In this document: positions 21,930 to 35,075 of the stretch, one piece after another
How the letters are laid out: each line of letters begins with the position of its first letter
Position numbering within the stretch: position 1 is the first letter of the stretch
The notes under the pieces: generated by a model
What the model saw: only the letters and a program-made list of their open reading frames with translations
Databases searched by the model: none
Told to the model about the DNA's origin: nothing
Source: Salticus scenicus
Lineage: Eukaryota > Arthropoda > Arachnida > Araneae > Salticidae
DNA length: 64,000 nucleotides
Direction of reading: 5' to 3'
Assembly (NCBI GenBank): GCA_963930645.1
Contig: OZ005657.1
Location: forward strand, 52,788,653-52,852,652
Translations under genes and position numbers: made by a program

Positions 21930-23040
21930 ACTTTTGAATTTAGTTTTGGTTAAGTATTCGAGAAATGTTTCAACATCAGTTTTTTGTCATTTTTACATAT
22001 TTTGAAGAATGTATAATGATAAAACAAAAGAAAGAAAAAATAAAGAAACTGAAAATTATAAAATTCATTTGATGTCTGTCTATAGGTTTGCCCTTTTGTT
22101 AGATTTTTCGTGCGTTAGACAGTTAGTCTGTGTAAGTAATATGTCAAGAATAAATGATCGTAAAGAGGTCGTACTAGTTTTAAAAATGTCATTTATGATA
22201 ATGGCAAGAACGCTGTATTGGTTTGCGACATTTTAATTTGAAACTTCGTAAGTTATTTGAAATTTATGATTTCCCTAACACGACAGAAGGGGGCAAAATT
22301 TCGTATAAACGACCATTATGAAAAATATTTTCTTCCTAAAGATGTCAGGCCACTTTTAAAATATTATTTAGGATATTGGCGTGAACATCGTTGATTATGA
22401 ACGTTTTAATTCGAAAACTGTAAGATATTCGAAATTTAATCTTTTCTTAGCATGGCAGAATAGGACAATATACTTTATATATATTTGCATTTTGTTTAGA
22501 AACAGAATTGGATTGCAGGAAAAAATAAAATATGAAACTAACCCTGATAAAATTAATTAATAAATTAGGATAAAACATAAAATGAATGTCATATCGAGTG
22601 ATCTGCCAAATTAATTTTTGTTAACATAAATATATGCCCTGTAGTAGAAATTATAACATATATATGATGGTGAACTGAGCAGAGTCCACATATGCTAACT
22701 AGTTTTAGACTAGTATTCAGACTATATTGAGACCTTTTTGTATATAGGTCATTTTCTCTAAAACGTAGAGTTTGAACATATATATATATTCCCTTTGAAA
22801 GGTGTTTCTGTTGTATTTGTATAGTCTTTCTGAATAATAAAATGGAGTCAACAAAAATTTATTTAAAGAAATTAATATACAGAATTTTACCCTACACGAG
22901 ACAAGGGAATGATAGAAAAAGTTGGGTTAGCTTGTCAATTATCATAACCACATGTACTAGAGTTATTTACTTTTAAAATCAGCTTGGGAAACTGAATTTA
23001 AAAAGATTTAATCATTAAATGTTGTGATTTTATTGCAATA
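21930..23040. other. AT-rich DNA, no gene seen
   Basis: A 75-codon frame (22009-22236) has no recognisable domain. TA repeats near 22778-22790. Nothing further supported. Confidence 0.5.
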
Positions 23041-23054
23041 TTAACGTTTCTTCC

Positions 23055-23057
<3 letters not shown>

Positions 23058-23089
<32 letters not shown>
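23058..23089. repeat. TA-GA compound microsatellite
   Basis: A TA run changes directly into a GA run, as in the larger example at 47985-48077. Confidence 0.9.
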
Positions 23090-23262
23090 CAAAAGATACA
23101 GTGAATTGTATACTGAGCTGTGAATATGAGTATTTAGCAATAATAACGTAGCAATAATAATAATAATAATAATAATAAAAACCACAATTCAGTCCTTTCC
23201 TTTCTTTTGTATAACTTCGTTCTAAGGATATAACAGCTACAGAATATTAAAGGAATATATAT

Positions 23263-23492
23263 AAAACCTTTGATGACTACAAGAACGAATGAATCGTCCA
23301 CCCTGGAAACTTTTTCGGGTGAGTCTTAAGCCGGCATAAGCTCTAGTCCAGAATATATGCGATATGGAACGTTGAAAAAAACCTTTGATGACTGTATCAG
23401 TGAATGAATCATCCACTTTGAAGACTTTCTTGGATGAATTATAAGCTGGCCTTATACTCTAGCCCAGAAGTTATACGGGATGGAAATCGTTT
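23263..23492 (+). repeat. 115-bp tandem duplication
   Basis: Units begin at 23263 and 23378 with AAAACCTTTGATGACT. Both contain GAATGAATC, TCCAC, AAGCYGGC, TCTAGYCCAGAA and GGGATGGAA-like ends. Divergence of about a quarter suggests age. No frame is kept in both units. Confidence 0.75.
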
Positions 23493-23604
23493 GAGATCAC
23501 AGGCCACAACGACTGGCTCGAAACCCCCCTTAGAATTCAGTTGACCCTAATAGAATCAGAAATGATTGACTTATATTCGATGAAAATTGAATAAGAATGT
23601 GGAA

Positions 23605-23619
23605 GGGGGGGGGGGGGGG
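23605..23619 (+). repeat. Run of 15 G
   Basis: An uninterrupted G tract, striking where nearly all homopolymers are A or T. It could form quadruplex DNA or be a sequencing artefact. Confidence 0.9.
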
Positions 23620-23639
23620 AGCTACATTAAATATGGATT

Positions 23640-25747
23640 TTTGCTTTTACTATCCGCAAGCAGTTTACATTAAGTTGATTAAATGTATCATTTCATACCA
23701 TTACAGCATTATGTATAGATAATAGTATTCAGTAAATTCACAATACATGTGCAAAAAATTACAATAAAATTACATAAATATATTCAGTTATCTACTCATA
23801 TATATATATGTTATTGGAAATTCGTATATGTTATTGGAACGATAAATCAACTCAAGTACATTCTTAGGAAACTTATAAGGCATCTTCGCTTTTTTCTTCT
23901 TTTTTTGATTGACGTTCTGCATCATTCCTGATGTTCTCTGTCCACTGAGACAGAGTATGTCAGTAGCTCAAAAATGTAAGCCAACTCATAAGAAGATCCA
24001 AAACTGAATAACTGAAAAATTATAAGGAAATTTAAACAGAATCGTACAATTGTAATAACTTGTTTATATTTTCACCTTTATATGGTCTGAAAAAATTTTT
24101 TGGAATAAAAAATAATTCATTGTTTTAATTACTTTTCGCTATTTTATTTTATTTTTATTTATTTATTTTTCAATACGTAGAAAGTCATGTTTAAATGTCA
24201 ACGGCCACTGTTGAGTTTTCAAGCAAAATAATCTCCAATAGATTCAGCTGATTTAACAGTCTAGTAGGCACATGTGTGTGGGAGATGCCTTAGTGATAAA
24301 TTTCACATTCTATTAGTTGAAAATATTTTTATTAAATTGTACTATTAGCACTTAGCCAATTACAACATAATTTTAGTATTTGCATTTTTGAAAATTTATA
24401 CCTTTTATTATTTCATCTAACAAATTCATTTTTTACGTTTTTAGAGAAAGCACGATCGCTGCAAGATTACTTTTTTTTTTTTTTTTTTTTTTCTAAACAT
24501 TAGAGATTTTTGCATTTTATTGTTACGATTAGGACTAGCGAAACCATTTTCATATAAATTTCGAATAATAGTACTAACTTTTCATTAAAAAAAAAAAAAA
24601 AAAAAAAGTCTTCCAATGAAAAACAATTTGAAAGTTCGCTAATATATACAATTTAAAACATTTACTATGTAGTCTTTTATGAAATTCAATTTTATTCGCT
24701 CTATCTTATGTAAGGTTTGACAAAAAAAAAAAAAAAAAGACCACAAGAGTTATTAAAAATGAGTCATAATAAGATTAAAGCGCTCTATTATTAGCAATAC
24801 TATTGAAAATGAGCAATTGTACTTTCAGTGCAGATTACTAAAGTATTCGGAATTAATCTAAAGGACATATTGTAAGAATAATACAACCTATACGATTTTA
24901 TGGTGACATCCAATATGTCATTATAGCGCCGTTCATTTTCGAATCATTGTTTTAAATGAGATAATTTTCAGCTTTCTTTGCATCCATTTCTTTCCTGTTG
25001 TCAACAAATTTGTTAAATTTGTTTTTAAGAAAGGTTTTAAATTTATCTCAAACGTCCAAATTCTTTCTTTTCTATGAAATTCTAGACCTGATATTTCCTG
25101 ACTTTTATTATTATTACTAGTTTCTTTCTTTCTTTCTTTCTTTCTTTCTTTTTCGTTTGTTTGTTCATTAAACCATGTAGATTGTATTGCACTTCCAGCA
25201 TTTATTCCAAGCAATTCATTATGATGTGTTGAAAACTAAAGTCTCTTTGTATTGAATTTAAAAAAAAAAAAAAAAGTTCATGATAATATCAAGCTTTAAT
25301 ATTTGTTTTAAGTGCTTAATTTGTTTTAATTATTATTCTCAAATTTAAAATTTTAGCAAAATTTATTATATTTTTTCCAGAATATATATATATATTCCAC
25401 ATTCAAAATTACTTTTCAAAAAATCTAGCGATATCATTTCTAGAAATTGTTTTATCTATAATTATAAATTATAAAATGCTTCATTTTACCTTAAAGAAAT
25501 TTAAAACTCTTGAGCAGACTATTATCAAAAATATGTTTATGTATTTTTTTTTTTTTCTATCAAACAATTTGCTACATTATTTCATTTTGGTATTTTATAA
25601 AAGATTTTTTTTTTTTTTTTTTTTTAAATATATCTTTAAATGTATATGCTCACTTTTTTAAGTGATTTTCTATCAATTTCGTACAAATAATTAATATTAA
25701 GATTCAATTTTATGTTACTTTTTAAATAAATAAACAAGCCATAACCT

Positions 25748-25784
<37 letters not shown>

Positions 25785-25875
25785 TGTAAATGGCTCTATT
25801 TCTCATAAATTCTTTCAAAATTTTTTTCTAAGAATCCGTTTACTTTTCTGAGTTATTAGAAGATGCAAAATATAA
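23640..25875. other. AT-rich DNA with A/T runs; no gene seen
   Basis: T run 24471-24492, A runs 24587-24607, 24722-24738 and 25753-25782, a TTTC microsatellite (25122-25152), TA repeats at 25383-25395. The 93-codon frame at 24933-25214 (minus) takes its Lys/Glu-rich part from that microsatellite and is rejected. Confidence 0.5.
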
Positions 25876-25879
25876 TCAT

Positions 25880-25983
25880 GAGATGGCCTTTATTTCCACA
25901 ATTGTTCGCCAAAAGGACATACTTCTAGTTGCAAAAATCCTTTAGCATTGACGATGACGTATTCTGGAAAAATACATAAAATC

Positions 25984-25991
<8 letters not shown>
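25880..25991 (+). repeat. R7 repeat, copy 2
   Basis: Shares AATYGTTCGYCWAAAG, TAGTTGCAAAAAT and ATAAAATCAGTTTT with copy 1. It faces copy 3 in inverted orientation, so 25880-26578 may be one fold-back element. Confidence 0.45.
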
Positions 25992-26024
<33 letters not shown>

Positions 26025-26100
26025 AACAAATTATTTTTTTTACGTAGTCTCAGGTCTTTAGTTACTTAATCAATAAATAAGTAAGCAAAAATTAAAATTA

Positions 26101-26102
<2 letters not shown>

Positions 26103-26131
<29 letters not shown>

Positions 26132-26165
26132 CTTGAAAAAAGTTTTATTATTATTATTATTATTA
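26103..26165. repeat. Palindromic AAT/ATT microsatellite
   Basis: An AAT run ends in AAAACTT, then a short GAAAA spacer, then AAGTTTT and an ATT run: a near-perfect hairpin of about 60 bp. Confidence 0.85.
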
Positions 26166-26341
26166 AAACTGACCGATTTATTTCATTTTAAAATTTGAAC
26201 TGATTTTTTGGGATCGTATACAAAATAAAGAATGAAATACCAAAATTAAACTGAGAAATAGCGGAATAAAAAATAACGACCTGTATGGTAAAACAAGAAA
26301 TCTTCAAAAATTACAAATTTTTAAATAAAAAACCTCGGTCA

Positions 26342-26578
26342 ATTTTAATCTTAGAAGGATGCTTCTTCTTTTGCTTTTTATGTTAGTGTATATATCTGGA
26401 TTATTTTACTAAATACATCTATAGAGAACCTAGAATCTAAGTAAAAATTTTGATTTTTGTAATTTTCACGAAATTGATTTTGTGAGTTTCTCCGTGGCAT
26501 GGCATCGTTACTTATTTCATTTTAACATTTTAAACGTTTTTGAAATGTGACAAATTTCGTCCTTTTGACGAACGTTTG
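26342..26578 (-). repeat. R7 repeat, copy 3
   Basis: The minus strand has ACGTTCGTCAAAAGGACG, GTAACGATGCC, ACAAAATCAATTT and GAAGCATCCTTCTAA in the order of copy 1. The 85- and 93-codon frames crossing 26522-26821 start here and run into a MITE; both rejected. Confidence 0.5.
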
Positions 26579-26690
26579 GAAAAAAAAAAAAAGAAAAAGT
26601 CCATCCTGATAACATTTCTGTGTAACATTATTTATTATAATAATATAAAAACAACTTATAATATTTCCCATATAATATATATTATATGTA

Positions 26691-26922
26691 CAGTCGGCAG
26701 CAAAATTATTGAAGCCCAAATCTACGTTTTTCTTTTCTTTTCCTTTTTTTTCAATAGTTTGATCACCAATTTTTATCATCGTCTTACTTTTTTTATAAAC
26801 AGCATAAGATTAAGATTATGACGATTATAACTCGACAAATATTTGCTTAACAGAACAGTATTAGGTGCTCATCTTTTAAATAAGAATTAGTGCTAGCGCT
26901 TCAATAATTTTCCTGCCGACTG
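26691..26922. mobile_element. Mariner-type MITE, 232 bp
   Basis: Left CAGTCGGCAGCAAAATTATT then GAAGC; right (minus) CAGTCGGCAGGAAAATTATT then GAAGC. TA at 26689-26690 and 26923-26924. Non-coding. The CAGTCGG start is shared with the palindromic family at 28155. Confidence 0.85.
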
Positions 26923-26929
26923 TATGTAT

Positions 26930-28150
26930 GCAAAAAAATGTATTGCGAAAAAATAGAACTAGTTTTTAAAGTAAAAGAATGTTTAAAATACATATTATAT
27001 GTTCTTTTACAGTGTTGCAAATATGTTATAAACATGAGGCATGTGACTAACAAATAAGACAAATACGTGAGCGCAATACAAAATTCGTTTCTTTTAGTTA
27101 AATTTTATGTATTGACTTGACTTCAAGGCAGAGAAAATATTTCAAAGAAATAAAATGATATTTTTAGAAAAAACAAACTTAGAAAGCATTGATTATGTTC
27201 TGCAGCGTGTTTCGTATGAAAATATGTGCAACAATTTAAATGCAAATTATAAAAATATAACTGTAATTTTTAATGCATTTTTACAACAAGAATTCTTCTC
27301 TTTTTTTAAGCATGGTGTTTTTCTTCTTTCTTTTCTTTCTCTTTATTTTTTAGGAAAAACTTATTAATTAATTTATTTTTTTTGCATATGTGTTTCTTTT
27401 AAAATACGATGTGGAACGTGCTTTCGAATAATACATCCTTTTCAACATGTTTGAGGTTATTTATTTAGATTTACCGAACATTTGGATTAAAGAATGTCTT
27501 AATATAATATATACTTTGCATAAATTTAATGCATATTTTATGTACTCTTTTATAATTTAAGTGCTTGCTGATACTGCAACAAAAGCGCTATAGAAAATTA
27601 AAATTATTGCTATTAAAATAACAGAATCTGTAAAATTGTAGAAAAATGCACCTAAAAGCGATTGTTCAAGGAAGAGGAATAAACACTTTATAAGCTAACA
27701 CCATACATTGCAAATACACGCATCAATTATTTCGTATCGAAATAATCAAGTACACCCTTTCATTAGGCGATTAAGAACTAAACACCACTACATCCTGAAA
27801 AAGTAACTATAATGCTCTAAGTATAATATGTATTATATTTCATATTTCATATTACAAAATGCCAAATACCTTATGTTTTATGAACATAATTTTTAATTTT
27901 TGTTTCAACTTGGAGGATAGTTATATATGTGCATTAACGAAAAACCATGTTATTAAAATCCTATTGCATGTATGTCTGCATATCTCCTCACGAACGCTGG
28001 ATGCAGAAAGATGCGGAAAATATTAAAAAATGCGAAATAATCCAAGGATTCCGAGTTGACTTTCTGTTCCAATTAGTTTTAAATGTATCAATTTAAAACC
28101 CAAAGCGAGTAACTAACAAGCAACACGACGAACTACTAAAAACTACGTAA
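26930..28150. other. AT-rich DNA, no gene seen
   Basis: A 70-codon frame (27155-27367) has no recognisable feature. No repeats noticed. Confidence 0.45.
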
Positions 28151-28154
28151 CGTA

Positions 28155-28367
28155 CAGTCGGTAACAAAAATGTCCGAACACTAGCAAAAATTCCTATGTA
28201 AAAAAAGTGCACTTCATACGTTTTTGTTAAATAAATCCTTGTCGAATCCTCTTCTTAGTCGGTCTAAGAACATGATTCGATAAGGATTTATGTAACAGGA
28301 CCGTATGAAGTGTGCTTTTTTCACACAGGAATTTTTGCTAGTGTTCGGACACTTTTGTTACCGACTG
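28155..28367. mobile_element. Palindromic MITE family P, copy 1 (213 bp)
   Basis: Starts CAGTCGGTAACAAAAATGTC and ends with its complement; almost the whole length is one inverted repeat with a small loop. TA duplications at 28153-28154 and 28368-28369. Other copies: 60601, 62127, 63112, 63553. Ends and TA target fit a Tc1/mariner-mobilised MITE. Confidence 0.9.
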
Positions 28368-28374
28368 TACTGTA

Positions 28375-28620
28375 ACTACCTGAAGCGGTTGGGCGGCAAA
28401 ATAAAACCGTCGGCGGTGGAATAGGTTAGAGAAACCTTAATGCCGAAAATTATCTGTAATCGCCCGAAACGAGGATTAGAAAAATTTCAATGAATTTTTC
28501 TTTCAGTTTTTATTTTAAAGTGGTATAAAAAATAGTGATTAAAAAAAAAAAAATACATTTAAATAAATATAGCGACCAGCTGAAAAGCAAAATCTGCTAG
28601 TCTGACATTTACATTCTAAC
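28375..28620 (-). repeat. R1 repeat, copy 2
   Basis: The minus strand shows CAGCTGGTCGCTATATTTA, AATAAAAACTGAAAG and CTCGTTTCGGGCG in the order of copy 1. It sits next to MITE P copy 1. Confidence 0.6.
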
Positions 28621-28629
28621 GTCAAAAAA

Positions 28630-31020
28630 TGTTTGTCCTTTTCAATTATTTATAAATTTATTCAGACTGTGTTATTACGTTACTCGGCTATAAGTTTCGG
28701 TCCATTGGATGACGTTATAACAAAGTTCAGCTGTAATGGTAACAATAATAGTAAATACTATTTGTAAATGAATGTGTAAAAAATTGTATAATTTTCATGA
28801 ATGAATATGAAAATTTAGCTTCTCGGTTGATACGTCGTTTAAAGTATTGGAGCTGAAAATAAATCTCTTCGAACATGAAACAAGTATTTTTAAACTGCAA
28901 CTATTTTCTGTCGTTGTAGACCGAATCCTTACAAATTTAAGTTACAAATCTGTACTTGAGCCTTATTTGAGGAGCCTGTCAGAAGAAAAATTGAACAAAA
29001 CACACACATATACAAGAAAAAGAAGCATGATTTGAAAGTCTAGATTTATTTTGAAAACTATGAAAAGTTAATGGTTTTAGCTGTTATCGCGGTGAAGATT
29101 ATCGTCTGTTATTTATCACATCGCAAAATGAAATCTTTTATAACAGAACTCAGATGACCAAATTATTTAGCAGTTATCTTCGAATCGTTTTCTGAAAGGG
29201 ATTCCATTTTCTTTCTTTCATTTTGTCTTCTTTAATTTCTCATTCTTTTTTCTAAAATTTATTTCCTTTATTTATTTTTTTATTTTTATTTTATTTATTT
29301 ATTTATTTATTTTTTGCTTCTTTAATTGATTATGTGGTGTATAGTTTGATCACTTTTTTATGGCTCCTTTCCTTTTATTTACTGTATTAAAACTTTGGAA
29401 GCCATAATCATTTTTTGCGATTTTTCGATGTCTCTTTAATTTGTTTTTTCTTTGTGAAAGATAGAACGATTATAATAGAAAATTTATAAGTTCGTATCTC
29501 GCATATTTATATTCTATCATAATCACTATTATTATTATTTTATTGTTGTGATTTTGGTTCTATTAAAATCATTTGTTAGTCTGTGTGTAATTTGCATTTG
29601 TTAGGTTTTAGATTTCAATAATTTAAGAAATTCCAATAAAAATATTAATAAAAATGAATATACATTTTATTACTATTACTACTAATAATAATTGCTGATA
29701 CTAATTGTTTTCTGCGGGCAACCGTCTCAATAACATAAAGTATAAAAAACTTTTTTTTTTTTTTTTTCATGGTTATTTAAATTAATCCGTACTAGATATT
29801 GAAGAAAGAAATAACTATGCATACACCGTACTTATTTCAAGATTTTTTCCCCTTTTAATGGTATGTTCTATTCATAGTCTCTTAAGTTACAAAAATTCAT
29901 AACAAAACTACGCATACATTATCTGAAAGTATTAAAAAGTAAATGAAAAATCAAGGCCACCAGAAAAATAAGCAGAATAAAGGTTTTTTTTTTTTTTTTT
30001 TTCTATTATCCCCTCACAATAAACATTATGATTGATTGAATATTATGCTGACACACCTGAAACTACCTGTTTTACTGTCCCTTTCTGAGTCTGAAAGTGT
30101 TTTTCTGAAAAAACTTTTGAATAGAGGAGCTTATCTTTATATATTTAAGGCTATTACTTTCCAAACAAATATTATTCTAGGAAAGTATTATAATCATGAA
30201 AAATCGGACTATGATATTTTAATGTATCTATACGTTTTGACATATTCTGAATTAATTTTAAATTTTTGTATGGTGATGTTTGTATATAATTTATATATTG
30301 ATATACGTATGGGATTAAACGAGATGGCATCTAAACGCTTGTGCTGAAAATTGGTAGATAAGTTAAAAATCACCCTCACACAAATTTTATAGATTTTCAT
30401 GAATGTAGGATTTATAGTTCTTTTACAGTGATCCGAAGAAAAATTCTATATGGATGCTTATGGACGTTCTATGGATTGAAATTATTTGAGATGCACTAGC
30501 ATCTAAACTCTACATTCAATTAAGATGTAATTTAGTAGGCATGTTATAGGTAATTTTCGAAAGAACTATACAGGTTTAAATGCGAATAGAACTTATAGTT
30601 TTTTTTTTTTTTTTTTTTGTGATAAAAGCAGACTTCTTATGCATTGCAACCTCGGGAAATTATTGGAAGTTCATTTTAGTAATGTTAAGGAGTACAGAGA
30701 GTTAATAATCTTCAAAAATAAAGAATTTTTGAAAAAAAAAAAAAAGTCTTGAAATATGAATAATTCTGAACATTTTGACGTTTCATTTGTGATTATACGT
30801 AGTTTCGTTCAAAAGTTATGAGCAAAATTGTGTCTGATGTCAAAGCCAAATTTTATTATCTACATTTTCAAATTTTAAGATTTCTTTTTTCAAAGCCTCT
30901 GTCCTTAGGATATCTTCCAGTAAAGTTAACTTATTGGCTTTTTTAAGATCACAAAATGAATTTATTAATGGTTTAGAGCTATTTTACGATTTAGTAAAAA
31001 AAAAAAAAAAAAAATGTAAA

Positions 31021-31059
<39 letters not shown>

Positions 31060-31375
31060 CAAACCTTTTTCAAAATAAATAAATAAAATTGATTAAATAA
31101 AGTTAAGATTCACTAAATAGTAACTCATTTTATAGATATCCTTTATGTAAATACGTGTATAAATCTTTATAACTGTAAGTGAAGAAGTTTTTTCAAATTT
31201 TTCCGGATAATGGCAAAAAGTTCTTTACAAAAAATAGACGTTAAAGTTCAGAAATTTGGTTTTGATATTAATTACAATTTTACCCATAAATTTTGAACCA
31301 CAGTACGTTGAATCATATATGAAGCATCAAAATGTAAAAAATTGTTCATGTTTCAACATATATGATTCAAAAAGG

Positions 31376-31410
<35 letters not shown>

Positions 31411-32164
31411 AGGATTTATTAGACCCATTTAAATTATTTAAACAAAAAAAAAAAAAAAAAAAAAAAATGCATTTTTTATATTGTCCTGCTAATGTAAGAT
31501 TATTATATAAACAATGAGAAAAAATTCTGTATCTGAGATCTAGAATCTAAATTGTGGCTCTAGAAAAAATAGTTCCATGTCATCCTTATAAATTCTAGTC
31601 CTCTTGGAAAGCGAGTTCTAGAAGCCCGTATTAGAATTCTAGAGCGTTTGCCTATATTCTCGAGAGCAAAATTATTTAAAAATCTCTTCAAATAAATGAA
31701 ACTACAAGAGGCGGGTTTCAGCAACTACAATCTTGGTTTATTACCCAGTTCTAGGAAATTAAGCGAGGATTTACCGCAATACAAAAGATTCAGAATGTTC
31801 GGAATATTCAGAATATCGTTTCACCATCTAAAAATATGTAAACTAGAAATTCTCGATCATTTCGTCTATTCAGTTTATTGGCGTGCCTTATGCGCATAGC
31901 TCGGAAATCTATATTTCTAGTTAAGGGATTTAGAAAATGGTCACTTATTCATTCTAGAGGAAGGCGGTATATATTTTTTTTTCTCAGTATAATAGGAAAT
32001 AATGCGCGTAATAATTACACTTCTTTTATATCGAAGCATGAAAAAAATTTCCACATATCGCGTCTTATTGGGGCTAATGATCCATTAAATTATCCAAAAG
32101 AGATTGAAAAATAATATGTTTCACACATTTCCTACAGAATGATGTTTACTGGAAACTGCGTGTT

Positions 32165-32195
<31 letters not shown>

Positions 32196-32837
32196 AGGAC
32201 GCACAAAAATATTCGGATATATTACGGTCCATTGTACAATGATACGAACTTGGGTGGGGGTTGAGTGGTTATTTAAATATCCTACTACACTCTTTACTTT
32301 TGTTTAGTTAGTAAATTATTCACTGATTTAAATTTGTTTAAACGTCTAATAACTAGAGCTATACTTAATGTTCAGAAAGCTCAATAGAGTCACTCCAGAT
32401 TTTTCTATTAAATTTCAGTTACTAATTTTTGGGGGAAAAAAAATCGTTTGATTAGTAAAAGATAGAATGCATTCTATGGAATACCGCTACTACGGTGTTT
32501 AGAAAGGAATTAAAATAATATGTAGCTTTAGAAATGAAAGGTTATATGGTTTTTAATATAGTGCTTTCTAATTTCATTTTATTTTAGCCTTCCTCATTCT
32601 TTTATTTTTAATCCGTCTTAAAAATATGCGTCTGGCTAAAAACATTTTCTGTTGACAGATCATAAAATCGCCCAATTACTTTTCGGGAGTTTAAAAGAAA
32701 TATTATTCGTCATTTAATATGATTTTTAAAATTTGGTTTTGTCTTTCAGAAGGTTCATGTGTAATACCGATGATATACTGCGTTTTCAAAAGCTATTTAT
32801 CTAAATTTCAAAAATTAAAAATAACAATAATAAAGTT

Positions 32838-32884
<47 letters not shown>

Positions 32885-34170
32885 GTAATTATTATTAATC
32901 AATAAGTAAATTTTAGTTAAATGCTTCTATTATAAATCTAAATTAAACTAAGAAGTTTTTTTTTTTTTTTAATTCATTGATATCAATATTCCTATGGTGT
33001 AAATAGAACTTTGGTAGAAATATTAGGTAATTTTAGTTTCTCAATTAGTTAACGTAAGATTTTAGAAACAGAGAAAATTCAAAAGTTTTCTGTTCCTATA
33101 ACATTGTATTTCGAATTATCTGTGTTTTAGTGCAAGTTTTTTTAGTTTGTTTTGGGTTAATGTGGTGTGGAAGGCCATAAAATATATTGCATAGTTTTGG
33201 AAGATATTTGTCATATATATGAGCATATATAGTAATAGCGTTATACGATTCTACAATAATTCATGAAAATTTTGTTTTTTATTATAGTTCTGATGGAAAG
33301 AATACACGAAACACAAAGTGTTCTCGGATCGCCTGTCTTATAAATTTTGGATTCCGCTTCTAAATGTAGCGTTTAAAGACAAACAAACAAAACCTAGAAG
33401 TAATACTATTTCTTTACGAACAAATATAAATGCACTGAGTCAAAATGCTCAAATAAGACGCATCTTCAGATTAATTATTATAGTATTTCATTAGATTAAG
33501 TATTTCATATTTCAGTATTTCCGGTTTTCAGTACTTCATTAAAACGTAGATTTTAACATTTTTTGTCTCCAAGCTTTTATATCTTTTAGAGTCTCTATTA
33601 TCACTTAGTTTATTCTTGCTAGAATGTGTATCAGTATTCTTGTAATCATTTATCTATACAAATACAGTCCGCTGATAATACTTTTATTTTGAATGTCAGA
33701 CTGCTGATAAGATCTAACCCTCAAATAGATTTTCTGTGGTATCTTGACAGTGACAGACAAGTTTAATGAGTAAAATACATAATATTAAAAGAGTGACTGT
33801 AGAGTAGTTATATTTAACTTTTTTTAGTAAATATAAAAAGGATATTAATGATATATTAAAAAAGCGTATATCTTTATTACGTGAGAGGTGAAAATTAAAA
33901 GTATAAAATTTAGAAAATATAACAAACGAACAAAATGTCAATATATAATTTCATATATACATACAAATCTTCCACGAGTAAACGTAGGGAAAATGTCGTT
34001 TAAATAAATTTCCTTTTTAGCCGTTACACATTCTTTTATAAATGTAAATTTGAGAAAACCTTTTTTTTTTTTTTTTTTTCTTCGCACCGCATATTTTAAT
34101 CTGGCATCTATTAATTTGGGTTTCAGTTTACATACATGTAAAGGGAGAGAGAAGTTTATCACTAAATTAC

Positions 34171-34212
<42 letters not shown>

Positions 34213-34429
34213 ATAACAAATTGCTGATGATATGATTATAAACGAATATCTTGAAACCATCGAATTTCTAACTATTAAAGAGATCAAACAAACAAAAAGA
34301 AATCTGTATTTTCCGAATTCCTTCTTATGAAATCAAGATATCTGATGTTATAAGTGCAATGAAGCGTCAAAAGAAAATGACAGGACTTCGACACAGTTAC
34401 AGTAAAATATGTGTTTATGAATGAAAATG

Positions 34430-34465
<36 letters not shown>

Positions 34466-35070
34466 AATAAAAATTATCTAAATATTACTGACGGAATCAT
34501 CCTGAGTTCTTAGCGTGTTTTCAAACTCTGCTCTTTTCTTTTCCTTCTTCTTTTTCTTCTTCTTCTTTTTTTTTTTTCCTTTAATAAATTAAGTTATTTA
34601 AAATATATATAAATTGAATTTTTGAAAAATATCTTGTTTCTGAGTTTATGGCAGAGTAAAGTGTCACAACTTCTTAAAAATATAAACAGTATTATGTTCT
34701 TAACTTATTACTATTCTATTTCGATTTCTTAGACCTGGCAGCAAAACACTGGGATATTGAGAAATATAAAAAGAGCTATCAAATTATGTTACACCTCTCT
34801 TCTCAGAAAGAAACATTGAAGAGTTAATCTTATTTAGAATTAGTTTATATAAACTAAACTAATATGCTCAGTTTGCTATATGTGATTTTTTTTTTTTTAA
34901 GTTTATCCTTGAAGTTAAGAAACAACATGTCTTTTCTAAGAATTGGATAAGTGTATTTTGTGTAAGGTTCATTCAAGAAAAGGTGTTTTGATTTTAGTAA
35001 AATTCTTTTCGAAAATTTAACGATTTGAAAAATTTACCATAATTTTCTAAGACAACTCTTAAAAAGATAT
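28630..35070. other. Long AT-rich stretch without supported genes
   Basis: Many A/T runs (29751-29767, 29983-30002, 30601-30618, 31024-31057, 31379-31404, 31445-31467, 32840-32878, 34168-34210, 34433-34460) and a TA microsatellite (32164-32190). One 14-bp hairpin pairs TTGAATCATATATG (31308-31321) with 31357-31370. Open frames of 62-103 codons at 28847, 30036, 31696, 31878, 33714 and 33938 show no domain, signal peptide or conserved motif that I recognise. Confidence 0.45.
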
Positions 35071-35075
35071 ATATG

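Noticed and set aside
24933..25214. 93-codon Lys/Glu-rich frame
   Set aside because: Its charged run is the translation of a TTTC microsatellite.
30036..30347. 103-codon open frame
   Set aside because: No recognisable features; a second frame overlaps on the other strand, as expected by chance.
31786..31816. Heat-shock-element-like array (GAA and TTC alternation)
   Set aside because: Spacing between blocks alternates 2 and 1 instead of the regular 2, and no gene lies nearby.
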